Assembly (NCBI GenBank): GCA_963995505.1 | Contig: OZ023184.1 | Coordinates: 5,642,001-5,706,000, forward strand | Reading direction: 5' to 3' | Origin: Hypericum androsaemum | Taxonomy: Eukaryota; Streptophyta; Magnoliopsida; Malpighiales; Hypericaceae | Length of the DNA stretch: 64,000 nt | Shown: positions 46,156 to 57,917 of the stretch, in pieces | Numbering within the stretch: the first letter of the stretch is position 1 | Layout: each line of letters starts with the position of its first letter | Notes under the pieces: model-generated | What the model saw: only the letters and a program-made list of their open reading frames with translations | Told to the model about the DNA's origin: nothing | The model's database searches: none | Made by a program: the position numbers and the translations under genes

Positions 46156-47223
46156 GGAAAATTACTCTCAGGTCTCTAAGTTTTCGTCACCCTACCTTTA
46201 GCATCCCTCTGTTTTCAAAAATAATTTTCTCATCCCCCGTATTTAGTTTTATTATATTCTTGGATTTTTCGCTGACGTCATCAATCATTTTTATCATGGA
46301 AATTAATTAAATACCCTCACAAAAATAAATAAAATATATTATTTATGTCTCTCCTCTCTTCTCTTGCATCCTCCATGCCAGCCGATGTACATCAGCAGAA
46401 TTTCATCACCGGCGGTCCCTGTTAGGCATGTACAGCAGCAGCCCAGCTCGCTCCTGCAGATGTCACTGGCAGTTTTTCTCAACTCTCGACAGCGGTGATT
46501 CCAGGAGCTTACCCTTGTGATGGTGGCATCCCAGCTCGCCAATGTGATTCCATCAGTGACGGCGGCATCAAGCTTGACATAAGCTGGATCAAGGCATCGG
46601 TAGGCCCCTCCATTGTAATTCCACGCTGAACCACCGTTCGAGAACATATATAGAGAGTAATCCAGTTCGTCGATGGACGTACCCGAAGTCTGCGTCGGCC
46701 ATCTCTCCAGGTTCATTAACGATGTAACCCATGAGCAAAATAGCCCTCTCTCTCTCTCTCTCGGTACCAATTAGGGAAAATGGGATTTTACCGGTGGCCG
46801 GCGGTGTCCAGGCGAAGGTCAGGCACCAATTAGGGAAAATGAATTAGGTACCTCACTCACACTCTCTCGATACCAATTAGGGAAAATGACGTCGAAGGCT
46901 CTTGGACTAGACGGAGGTCTAATTGAGTTGAGATGAGATGAGGACGAAGACGATACAAGGAGAGTTTTTTAATAGTGGGTGGCTGGAGAAGACAAAATGT
47001 CGCCAAGGCAGAGGTAGGAGAAGACTAGTTTGACTTATTTTTTAATTTCAGGGGCATAATAGTCATTTTTTGATTACAAAATAAATAAATTGACTGATGA
47101 CGTTAGCGAGAGACCCGAGAGTATAATTAAAATAAACATGGGAGATGGTAAAATTATTTTTAAAAATTGAGAGATGCTAGAAGTAGGCTGATAAAACTCC
47201 AGTGACCTGAAAGTAATTTATCC
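46156..47223. mobile_element. Mutator-like element, 1,068 bp, 9-bp TSD (8/9)
   Basis: The ends GGAAAATTACTCTCAGGTC and, in reverse complement, GGATAAATTACTTTCAGGTC start inverted repeats of about 140 bp that continue through AAAAATAATTTT and GCTRACGTCATCARTCA. Flanks AAATTAGTT (46147-46155) and AAATAAGTT (47224-47232) match at 8 of 9 positions, the duplication length of Mutator elements. The interior (46370-46720) is GC-rich and open on the minus strand from 46770 to 46339 ([20 protein letters not shown]), which looks like a captured gene piece of unknown source. There is no transposase. Confidence 0.85.
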
Positions 47224-48189
47224 AAATAAGTTTACTCGAAAACAGATTGTGAAAATGTACGAGGGAATTATATACTTTTTATAAGCAAAATTTATATTGC
47301 TCTTTAAAATTAATTACAACTCTACCCGGATATATATGTAATCATCTATTTCATTAATACATTTTACCTATGAAAACAGATAGTGAATGAGTAATGTGTA
47401 TATATGTATTTAACCAAAAAATGTGTATATATGTATATTATTTTGAGAAATTGTATAAGAGAGTTAATCCAAGTGTTAAGAAAAATGAATTCCCTAAAAG
47501 ATTTTTATTTCAAATGTTACAGATAAAAAAATATTATTGAGAAAGTAATTTTAGACTATTAAACTCGACTTAACACTGCAGTTTCACAAAAAATGTATAT
47601 GCATGTTTATTATTCAATTTGCTAACGATAGTTGGAAAAATGCTGGTGGATACATTTTGGTAGCTAAACTGCGATCCAGGAACATGAAAGTTTCACCTAA
47701 CCTTCAGAGCAATTTGTCAAATTTCAACATTGGGATCGTGCAGAATGTAGCCTAAAAGCTTTGAAAATAGAGAGATTACTTCGCTGTAGTTCCCCCAGGT
47801 TGGGACCTCCATCAGCGGATCTCGCTTATTTTTGTTTGGTTACTAGAAATGTGTATAGGGTGTGGTAAAATTGTTGGTCCAAGTTGTAACAATCTTGGAT
47901 AATCTTAAGAAGATATGAGTTTAAATTTTATGTATGAAAAAATACAATTGGCAGAGCCACTGTTATTTATTAACAAATACAAAAAATAGATTTAAAAAAT
48001 TCATAATTTATTTGCAAAAAAATGAATTTTATTTGGTAGTTTATGAAATACAGTTGTCAATGTTTCAACCAGATTATGTAGTTAGCTGTCAAGTGAGGGG
48101 TTAGTAGTTGATTATAGTCGTTTCAACAAAAAAATTTTGAAAGGTAAATTTTTATACACCATGACTACATTTGCGAGGATTTGAACCCT
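47224..48189. other. AT-rich spacer
   Basis: No gene or element is recognised. It abuts the truncated 3' side of the copia element. Confidence 0.5.
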
Positions 48190-50454
48190 GAACTTTCCTG
48201 AATTTATCAACGTTTCAGTTGAGATACTAGGTCCCCTCTATTTTTAGCTAAATATAGAGTCAGGTCTACTGGAGTCTTAGCCGGAGGTTTGTCAAAAGCT
48301 TCGAATTTCTTAAGTACATTTTCAACATAATGAGATTGTACAAGACAATTCCTTCAGTCGTCCTAGAGATTTTGATCCCTAGTATGACATCAGCTAAACC
48401 CATATCTTTCATATCAAAGTTATTCCTTAACATGTTCTTAGTTTTTACGATAAGATCATTACTGCTTCCCATGATTAGCATGTCATCTACATATATACAT
48501 ACATACAATCACGTAAGTATCATGTGTGCCTTTAATGTATATACATTTATCATACTCATTGATCTTAAAGCCATTTGACACTATTGTTCTGTCAAATTTC
48601 TCATGCAATTATTTCGACACCTGTTTCAGCCCGTATAATGACTTGACCAGTTTGCATACTTTATACTCTTGTCCGGGGGCAACAAACTCTTTAGGTTATT
48701 CCATATATATTTTCTCTGCCAGTTCTCCATTTAGAAAACTGTTTTTACATCCATATGATGTATCTCGAGGTTATAGAGTGCTGCAACGGCTATGAGCACT
48801 CTAATAGATGTGATTCTTATGACCATCGAATATGTGTTAAAGTAATCATATCCTTCCTTCTGTTTGAATCATCTAGCTACCAACTGAGCTTTGTACTTGT
48901 TGATTGATCCATCAGCTTTGTATTTCCTTTCAAGGATCTACTTGCAACCTAAAGGTTTGTAACCTGGTGGAAGATCTACGATTTTTCATATATGATTTTG
49001 CATGATAGTTCTATCTCACTGTTGATAGCTTCTTTCTAGAGAGGAGCATTTGGACTAGACAATGCCTCTTGAATTGTCCTGGGTTCATTTTCTAACACGT
49101 ATGTCAGAAAATCTGGACCAAATGACTTGGCTACCTTGGTCCTCTTACCACGTCTAGGTTCCTTCGCATCTTGATTAAAACTTTGTGCAGCCTCATATGT
49201 TCTCTTATTAGAACTTACTTCTTTTCTTTCCTTATTAGGAAAGATATTCTCAAAGAATATCACATTCCTTGATTCTATAACCATTCCCTCATTTACTTCT
49301 GAATTTTCAGATTTGTGCATTAGAAATTGATACGCACTATTGTTGTAAGCATATCCGATAAAGATGCAGTCAATAGTTTTGGGTCCTATACTCACCTGTT
49401 TAGGCTTATGTACTTCTACCTTAGTTAGACACCCCCACACTTTAAGGTAACCGTAGGAAGGCTTTCTCCCTTTCCATAGTTCATATGGGGTTTTGTCCCT
49501 TTTCTTGTGTGGCAATTTATTTAGAATGTGATTAGCTGAGAGTACAGCTTCCGCACACATATTCTGGGGTAAGCCCGAGCTAATCAACATAGCATTCATC
49601 ATCTCCTTGAGAGTTTGATTCTTTCGTTCAGATACACCATTTGATTGAGGTGAGTATGGAGCAGTTGTCTGATGAATAATGCCATTTTGTTGGTAGAATT
49701 CCTCAAAAAGAGCTACATATTCTCCCCATCTATCACTTCGAATCATCTTGATTTTATTACTAAGTTGATTTTCAACCTCATTCTTATAACTCTTGAAGGC
49801 TTTGAAAGCTTCGTCCTTTCTTTTCAAGAGATATACGTAGCAGTATCTTGTGCAATCATCAATAAATGTGATGAAATACTTTTTTTTACCTCTAGTTTGC
49901 ACCTGTTTCATATCGCAAACGTCGGTATGAATTAACTCTAAAGGTGTTTTACTTCTTTCCACTGAATGGAAAGGTGCTTTGGCCATTTTTGCCTCAACAC
50001 ATACTTCACATTTATCGTTTGGGTTAAACTCCAGTTTAGGCAATAAATTTAAACTTACCAACTTTCTTAGTGAGCTTAAATTTACGTGTCCTAATCTTTC
50101 ATGCCTTAAGTTAGAACACTCAGCCAAGTAAAAAGATATAACAACTTTATTCTGGCCCTCAAAGGCACGTTGTACAATTATTATATTCAACTTAAAGAGT
50201 CCCCCATCTATGTAACCCTTTCCTACAAATGTACTAGCTTTGGTCAATACAAACTTATTAGCCTCAAAAACTAGCTTCAGCCCAGCTTTGCTTAACATGG
50301 AGCCGAATACCAGATTCTTGTGGATGTCTGAGATATGCAGCATATCCTTGATGGTCAGCTCTTTGTTCGAGGTCAGCTTCACGACCACCTTACCTAATCC
50401 AACTACTTTGGAAATTGCAGAGTTACCTATAAACAACTTCCATCCGGTGATCAA
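48190..50454 (-). pseudogene. Copia pol: protease end, integrase, part of reverse transcriptase
   Basis: One open frame (50454-49036, 472 codons) starts at the end of the protease region. It carries the GAG-pre-integrase block (HERLGHVNLSSLRKLV) and the integrase zinc site (CEVCVEAKMAKAPF). The catalytic core follows (IHTDVCDMKQ, FIDDCTRYCYVYLLKRKDE, NGIIHQTTAPYSPQSNGVSERKNQTL), so the D,D,35E residues are present, although G-E-Y is preceded by DRWGEY rather than DNGGEY. Reverse transcriptase continues in shifted frames (CIYVDDMLIMGSS at 48508-48450, the catalytic YVDD box) and ends at KTPVDLTLYLAKNRGDL near 48200. RNase H is missing. Confidence 0.85.
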
Positions 50455-51444
50455 AAAATAGGTCGAAAATATCTTTTTGTCTGAGCAGATGTGGCGGGTT
50501 GCCCCTGTGTCGACAAACTACTCTCTTGGATTATTTACAAAATTAGCTTCAAACACTACGGCAGATAGATCTAACTTAGATAGATCTTCGGCCAAATTGG
50601 CTTTCTCACGATTGTTCTTCTTTGGTAGACGACAATTCTTTGCCATGTGATCAAGCTTATCGCAGTTGAAGCAGTTGCCCTTGATTTTTTTGGCCTTCTT
50701 CTGCTTTGGCTCTTGCTTCTCCTACTTGTTGCCAGACTTCTTCCTCTTCTTGTCAGTACCTCCTTCAGCGAGACGTACCTTGGCCTCAGAGTTGGTCCTG
50801 TTGATCTTGACTTTGAACTTTTGGTTGTTTTCCTCGATCCTCAGTCTCACGATCAGGTCCTCAAGCCCCATATCTATCCTTTTATGCTTGAGGTAGTTCT
50901 TGAAATTATTCTACAAGGGTGGTAGCTTTTCAATCATTTCCGCCACTTGGAAAGGCTCACTTAAATGCATCCATTCAATATGAATCTCATGCAGAATAAG
51001 TTGTAACTCTTGCATTTGATCTATGACATTCTTAAAATCTACCATCTTGAAGTCGAGGAATCTCCCGACGATGAATTTCTTCATACCGACATCTTTCGTT
51101 TTATACTTCTTCTCCAGAGAATCTCACAATTCTTTTGCAGTCGTGGTTACTGCATAGACATTGTAGAGGGTGTCGTCCAATCTATTCAGGATGTAGTTAT
51201 GATATAAGAAGTCGCTATGATTCCAAGCATCTAGAGCATTGATCTTTTGTTGATCAGCCTCATTCTTCGCCACATTCGGTGCTGCTTTCTTCAAGAATCA
51301 GACCAGGTTGAGCATTGTCAGGTAGAACAACATCTTTTATTGCCACCTCTTGAACTCAGTGCCATTGAACTTTGTCAGTCTTTCGGCGTGGACAGTTCCT
51401 GGGACCGTTGGGACTGGTGCCTGAGCAGAGCTTGATGATGCCAT
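50455..51444 (-). pseudogene. Copia gag and zinc knuckle, broken
   Basis: From ATG at 51444: MASSSSAQAPVPTVPGTVHA then RLTKFNGTEFKRWQ, followed by an in-frame stop. The frame continues through ALDAWNHSDFLYHNYILDRL, DVGMKKFIVGRFLDFKMVD and a CCHC knuckle CFNCDKLDHMAKNC (about 50670-50630). It then reaches a protease-like FVDTGATRHIC (near 50500). At least four stops interrupt it. Confidence 0.8.
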
Positions 51445-51479
51445 CTTCAAGTACACGAATCTTGTCTTACGATTGTTAT

Positions 51480-52190
51480 GTCTAGAGGATGGTGTACTTG
51501 CTTAGGATCTAAAGTCGAGGCAAGAGTTTTACTCTTTCTCCGTAAGACGAGATTGCCCCATATTCAGTGCTTACGGTCTATGGCAATCATCCCCAAGATA
51601 CAACGACTTTGTTACTTCAAGATCTTAGTACAACGATTCTCGAAGCCTTGGCGAACCTTTGATACTTGGAACAGAGGAGAGCAACTATTGCTAATGAAAT
51701 ACTTATGCAATGAGTTGCTGGGATGAATTGGAAGTGAGGGAGGCAGGCCTATTTATAGGCTGTGGAGGGTTGGAATCTGAAATGATACAGGCACTTCCGA
51801 GCGAAGTATAAAGTGCGCCTCAAAAGTGCCAAATGCGCCATGTTGTTTCCACCATCCTCGCATCATGTCCGAGTTGCCTTTTCAGGTGGTCCACTTAGTT
51901 CCTAGCTAACAAGGAACATCTCCTTATAAAGTGAGACAACTTTGCTCCCACAACCAATGTGGGATTTGTGTCACATCCCACTTTGGAAATTTCAACCTTA
52001 GGTTACAACTTTAGGCATTAATTTCTCATTCATCCGAAATTAGATTTGAAAAAATAAACACACTAGAATTACGTACATGAAACGTATATTTCAAAATTAT
52101 AACTTCATTTAAATTTTATCGAATGAAACTATTTGTTAAAATTGTACAAAGTTTGGTCTTATTTCCAACATTATGTGCCAATTTCCAACA
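51480..52190 (-). repeat. 5' LTR of the truncated copia element
   Basis: Starts TGTTGGAAATTGGCACATAA at 52190 on the minus strand and contains the TATA box CCTATAAATAGG (near 51755). It reaches to about 51480, near CTAGACA. The inner border is approximate because no standard primer-binding site is visible. Confidence 0.6.
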
Positions 52191-52621
52191 GTAGTGGAAT
52201 ACTATTACAACGTATCAACAAATATTTAGTTGAATTGATGAAAGAGTTATTTTAACTTAATGTTTGAACGGTAGATAATGTAACAGTGTTAAATACTTGT
52301 TACATGAATTTTGCCAAATTGTAAAGATCTTACGTGACTCGAAATCAAATTAGTTATTTTGGTAATATCAAATACAAATTACATCAACCAAGAAGAAACT
52401 AATATATCGTGCCAATAGTTGCAAGATATTCTTACCTAATATCATGGCAACAATATGATCGCATTCTATGGCACGTACATGTAATGCTAATAAATCTACG
52501 ATATGGATAACTACCATTTATTGTCTAATATTTTATAGTTCCAATATAACAAATGATAAACTATATGTAATTAATTAAATTTTGACACAGGTTACCCTAT
52601 TCAGACGTTTGTAATTAACAG

Positions 52622-54662
52622 TGTCACGCCCCGAAAAGTTAGGCATGTCAATCGCCACGGGGTAAATATCTCCGTAAGGCATTCTTAATTCATAAATTTC
52701 AAACACGTGATAAAATTCTAATTGAATTATCTCAAAACATAAATGAACAGTCTTAAATGCATGTTCTCGCCTCGAACTCTCAATCCCGATCTGCCCCCGA
52801 AGAATCTGAAACAAAAATACATATTTTGATGAGATATGCAACTCAATAAGCCGAACTCAAATTAACATATACCACATAACAACACAGGACAATTAACAAT
52901 AAGAAACCTTTCAACATTACATAACCTTTAACAATATAGAACTCCAAAGCTATACAAATACATAACAGTACGGTACGGTACACTCAACAGTAATAGTAAC
53001 GATCTCATACAGAAATAGACAGATTACATGCAATTTCAAATACAAGAGGCCGAATATATACGAACATAATCCAATACGTATATGTAGAACAGAATACCTA
53101 TAGACAGTTCTCATACAGAACAGATAGAAATATTTACAGAAAAAATAAACATGCACAGTAGCTCTAATGCTCGCGTAAAGAACAACATCTAAACATAGTA
53201 CTTTACGAGAACAGTAGCACCAAGATAATCCTGACCAGAATAGGCAGAACAGAGTCCAAAATGGACAGAGCACTAGGCATATACAGATCATAACAGAGTG
53301 ATGATCAGAACACAGGACATGACAATTTTCATAAAGACCAAAAGCATATGGCTCAGAGTATAAACGGTTCAAAATATACATACAGTTCATAGTATACCCG
53401 AACAGATTACATACACCATACCCAAATTGAACAGAACCACCACTACGTCAACATACCATTATCAATTCATCATACCAACTTCAACGCATGGAATATCTTA
53501 TTACCGAACAGATGATTATTTCATTACAAGCAGATCGTAACTTGCTAAATCAACCAGAGACCACACAACACCACACTAATGATCACTCAAAAGCAAAACG
53601 TGGCTATCTATAATGACTAATGCATTCATATATTTATAAATGCTCAACTTCCGAAATCATGAAGTATAATAAAGTGTATTATATTAAGTAAATAGATACC
53701 ACCATAAAGTCGATTGACATACACACATCGGCCACGTCAAATTAATCCAATAGCATAGACAGTAGTACTAAAATTGGTAGAGCACATGAACGATTCAATT
53801 GATTACACTTTATCACCTAATACAGAACGTTAAATCAATTTCACTGTAAGGCGAGATTCGAACTTACGTACAAGGATACATAGATTATGATACAGAGATT
53901 ATATACGGTGGTTCACATATCATATACGGACTGAATACAAATACAGACGAAAATACGGGTAGAGATTCGACTTACATCGTCCCTCTCGGCGTTCCAACGC
54001 GATTAGCTCATGTACTCACAATCCCTCCATGATTTCCTTGAGATCCCTAACGTCACGAGATGTATCGCCACGCTCACCTCCGACCCTAGGCTCGCATAGA
54101 TCACTTAGTTCACTTTCTCCACCTTGATCCCATTTTACTCAGATTTTTAACCTCTGACTTTGTATCAATCGGACAATATTAGGGACCTCCAAATAAGATC
54201 TCCACCGTACAGAATCTTTATCAAGATGTTAGGAACATCCTCCCCAAATTTTGCTCCGATTGGACATGATTTCACCGTTGAATTTTATCGATCACGGCAA
54301 CTGCTTCTTGATTTCCTTATTCAGATTTGACCTCCGACTTTGTATCAATCAGACAATCTTAGGAGCCTCCAAACAAGATCTCCACCGTACATAATCTTTA
54401 TCAAGATGTTAGAAACATCCTTCCCAAATTTTACTGCTGCTCCTAAAATCCGAATTTCATCACTCTCTCTCTTTCTCTCTCTCCTCCTCCCACTTAGTAA
54501 AAGTGAATCCCCCAAATATCTTGGCAAAGTGGTGAGGTCCTTTTATAGGCAAAAACTTTAGTGGGATTAGGTTTGCCAAAAATACAATTTGGTCCCTGGT
54601 CAAAATATGTTTCAGTCCCCCACCAAAACTAAAATTTCTGATTCTATTTCTTGGTTCTTACA
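52622..54662. mobile_element. Solo LTR, 2,041 bp, exact 5-bp TSD
   Basis: Starts TGTCACGCCCCGAAAAG and ends TTGGTTCTTACA. It is flanked by identical AACAG (52617-52621 and 54663-54667). No coding domain lies inside, and the two-kilobase length with TG...CA ends fits a single long LTR left by recombination. TGTCACGCCCCG starts are common in long plant gypsy LTRs, so gypsy is likely but unproven. An internal ~113-bp direct duplication is present (54139-54251 and 54325-54437). Confidence 0.85.
54139..54437. repeat. Direct duplication inside the solo LTR (two ~113-bp copies)
   Basis: Copies at 54139-54251 and 54325-54437 share GACTTTGTATCAATCRGACA, AAGATCTCCACCGTACA and CTTTATCAAGATGTTAG, about 90 percent identical by eye. 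Confidence 0.9.
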
Positions 54663-54959
54663 AACAGTGACTTAAACCTTTTGCCTTTTTAAGGCCAAAA
54701 TGGATCTATCTACGTCTATGGTACGTCGATTTTTTTTTTCCTTTAATAAAAATTACTATTTGATATTTTAGTCAAAATAAAAATTAAACAATTACGGAAA
54801 AGAGGTAGAGTGAACCATACATTACCAAATATAGACGTGGTCAACAGTAAAATTTCATTAACTAATTTACCAAATAAACATTAAACACTAATTAGAATCA
54901 AAATAAAATTTTATAATCTCACCACCTAACGCCACCTCCTCGGAAAAAGGGGAAAAATT

Positions 54960-55841
54960 AAATCAAGCTCGTTTACTGCAGCCTTTATAAACCCAAGGTA
55001 CCATCTCCACTCTCTACCATTCTTTTCCTCGTATACTCCAGCACCAGCAAGCAATTTCTCTACTGATAGATATTTTCTCACTAAGAGCAAGAAAAAATTT
55101 GACAGGGAGACCCAACCGCAACCAAAGAAAGTCATCCACTGTGGTCATCAACTTACCCGACCAGAAAAAAATGCGAGGGAAACTCGTAAAAGCAACGTCT
55201 AATATTCAAAAGTAACAAGTAGAATTAAATTGAGGAGTTTCAGTCCTTCGCAAAAACAATCACAAGCACTTTCACATCGTATCTCGTCTCGAGGCTATCT
55301 TGAGTACCATTTGTCCATGAACTAGTGAACAAACTCCTAATATCTCCAATAATAATTAAGAGAATTTGATCATTGTTATTGGAGATGCTAGCGGCTGGTT
55401 GACTAATTCATGGACAGATGGTAATCAAGATTGGTTCGAGACGAGATACGTCGGGAAAGCGCTTGGGTTTATTTTTGCCAAGGACACAAACGAACCTGCA
55501 TGTCCTCAATTTAGTCCCACTTGTTACTTAGAATACCAGTTGTTGCTAATGCTAAATATGAATCTTTTCCATTATTCACTTACGTTTTGATCCCAAAATT
55601 TACATCGTAACGAGACTATCTTATATCGTAGTTATTTCAATTCGAGTTGAATTAGTTTCCATGTAAATTACTAAGAGCAATTTCTCAAGATTATTTCCCG
55701 TGGGAACTAAAAATGATTGGATCGCCTATCCAGGTGACGAGGTCGACATATTTTTCCACCCCGCCAGAGACCCCGAGGGCTGTTGTTGCGGCTGAGACTC
55801 AGGCCGTCGTGTCCAAGGACGACAAGAAAGTGGAAAACTAA
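54960..55841 (+). pseudogene. Small decayed gene, copy A (start lost, hairpin inside)
   Basis: A promoter-like TTTATAAACCC (near 54985) precedes a leader shared with copy B. At the position of the copy B start (ATGGAGACCCAACCG) this copy has AGGGAGACCCAACCG at 55104, so the start codon is lost. A final exon-like frame ends TQAVVSKDDKKVEN then TAA at 55839-55841, preceded by SPIQVTRSTYFSTPPETPRA. Between them lies a 77-bp-arm hairpin. I do not recognise the protein family; a weak plastocyanin-like look of the right arm (IGDASGW) is not enough for a call. Confidence 0.5.
55279..55449. repeat. Stem-loop A: 77-bp inverted repeat
   Basis: Left arm 55279-55355, loop 55356-55372, right arm 55373-55449. 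The arms pair at roughly 80 percent by eye. Outer block GTATCTCGTCTCGA and inner blocks GTCCATGAAYTAGT and ATCTCCAATAA are complementary. Confidence 0.9.
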
Positions 55842-56480
55842 GGGTGTTGTGTCTCTTTTATAGTTGGTTTTATTTTTCCATTCTGGGGGGAATTATCATG
55901 TATTGAGCAATCAGAATGAGTTTAAGGAATAAATGTGATTGCGATATCTACTTACATATTTTACTTCTTATCCGCCATTAATTTAATCACTTTCCGGCCA
56001 CAAAACCTAGGCCGTCGACGGATATGAGCAATTTTAGGTTCATTACATTTAACAGTTGAAACTTTTTGTAGGTACGTATTTATAAAAAAACTAAACCGAA
56101 AAAATAACTAGAGTAGGCTTAGTTTTAGAATAAGACATGGAATACTTGTTGAAACCACATGTGAAGAATTTGAATATTGAGTAGTTTCGAGAAAAAAAAT
56201 TATCACACAAGTATATGTGTGGTTGAAGAGAGAAAGTATCTGTTAATTTAGTGCGAGTCGTGAAGACAGAAAGTGAAGAACGAGAATGTATCTATTAGTT
56301 TGGCGGGAATTTTAGCGCTTTGATTGAATAGAATGTGAACAAAAGAAAATATATTTGTTAATTTAATTTTTAAAAATCTAAAATTGATTTAATAAGAAAT
56401 ATATAATTTACAATATTGATAAAGTCGGATAGATTATGAAGGCTACAAATATGTCATTAAGAAAAGATTACAAAAATTTC
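55842..56480 (+). repeat. Shared 3' block, copy A
   Basis: Begins with GGGTGTTGTGTC after the stop codon and includes GGAATTATCATGTA, GAATGAGTTTAAGGAATAAATGTGATTG and CACTTTCCGGCCACAAAAC. Homologous blocks occur at 58608-59140 and 63113-63740, and partly inverted at 61079-61174. It looks like a conserved 3' UTR plus flank. Confidence 0.85.
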
Positions 56481-57084
56481 TCCTTTCTATGTTCTTGTGG
56501 ATGGTCTCTCCAAAATCAGTTAAGGTATGTAAATTACGTTTACTCTGGTTTCCTTATATGATCCCTTCTTACTTTTTAATATATAGCAATCTTAATAGAA
56601 AGAATGACATCCAAATCCCAAATGGGATACCAACGGGTTGAAATCGATGCTGCTAATCCTTTAGCAGCACCAATCCGAACAACATGGGATCGGCTGCACA
56701 TGGCAATAGATTGGATCCGAAGTGAATGAGTAATTTCTGACCATTTGGACTGAAGGACCGATAATGACATATCCTAGTTCTTACAATGTCATGTCCTTGT
56801 TACGACACTGGCAAGCCCAGTTATTGATAATAGCTCGAGTGCTACAAAAATAGCATGCCCAGTTATCGATAATGACATGTCGATGATCCGCTGCCACTTG
56901 CATGTACTTTTTTTATTTTTATCACTGTATTTTAACTTTTTTACAAAAAAATTCTCGCGTGTCTTTCATTCCGAATCTGGACCCAATCCAAGCCCGTGGC
57001 ATATTACACCATCACACAATAGGATCGCAATCCATACCAGCATACAATACGATCGCACATTACATCACATGATTATGTTCCCAT
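56481..57084. other. Spacer between the duplicated copies
   Basis: No gene is seen. It contains two short ATCGATAATGACATG-like phrases (56760-56880) related to text near 6100. Confidence 0.4.
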
Positions 57085-57917
57085 AGTTGCAAGATATTAT
57101 TACCTAATATCATAGCAACAATATGATCGCAATCCATACCACATACATGTAATCCTAATAAATCTAGGTTATAGATAACCACCATTTATTGTTTTTATTT
57201 TTTCATAGTTCTAGTATAACAAGTGACAAATTATATATAACTAATAAAATGTCCAAACTTTTTGTAAAATTAATTATATAGAAATCAATGATGAGCCAAA
57301 TGGACCAATGTTAATAGTCCAACTTCTTGTTAACATTTTCTGAACACCGAAATTGATCTTTCTACGTCTATGGTACTTTCATTCATGTTTATTGACGTTG
57401 ACTTTGTCTTTTTTAAAACTATTATTTGATATATTTAGACTAATAAAAAATCAAAAAATACGGAAAATAGATAGAGGTAACCCATGCATTACCAAATACA
57501 GATTGTGTCGACATCGGCAAGTGATAACATAATTAAATTCACTTATGTTAATTTAAGGTTCAAGTCTCACGAATGTAAAAAAAATTATTGAGAGAATTAC
57601 CCGTAAAATATAGTCTCACAGTACTCAATTCTTAATACTAAAAATTTCACAAAAAAAATACAACGTAGTCAATAGTAAAATCTCATTAACTAATATACCA
57701 AATAAGCACTAATTAGAATCAAAATTAAACTTTTATAATTTCACCACCTAACACCATCCCCTAAAAAAGAAAAAAAATTAAATCAAGCCCATTTACTGCA
57801 ACCTTTATAAGCTTGCGTACCATCTCCACTCTCTACCATTCTTTTCCTTGTGTACTCTCTAGCACCAGCAAGAAATTTCGCAGATATTTTCATACTAAGA
57901 GCAAGAAAAAAAATGTC

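Larger units (their letters stand above)
48190..52190 (-). mobile_element. Ty1/copia element, 3'-truncated, minus strand
   Basis: Order on the minus strand: LTR (from 52190, starting TGTTGGAAATTGG), gag (51444 down), zinc knuckle, protease remnant, integrase and part of reverse transcriptase. It then stops near 48190 at the reverse transcriptase/RNase H junction. No 3' LTR or RNase H is found, so the element is truncated. A TATA box in the LTR (CCTATAAATAGG, near 51755) marks its promoter. The domain order, integrase before reverse transcriptase, defines copia. Confidence 0.85.
52420..56480 (+). repeat. Segmental duplication copy 1 (interrupted by a solo LTR)
   Basis: Homologous to 57085-59140. 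Shared blocks include GTTGCAAGATATT.TTACCTAATATCA (52427 and 57087), CTACGTCTATGGTAC (54712 and 57361), CACTAATTAGAATCAAAAT (54885 and 57706), CCATCTCCACTCTCTACCATTC (55001 and 57820) and the 3' block from 55842. The copy is split by the solo LTR at 52622-54662, which is absent from copy 2. Confidence 0.8.

Noticed and set aside
55366..55590. Plastocyanin-like protein from IGDASGW
   Set aside because: Only a short weak resemblance; the copper-site residues and the rest of the domain are not seen, so no function is assigned.
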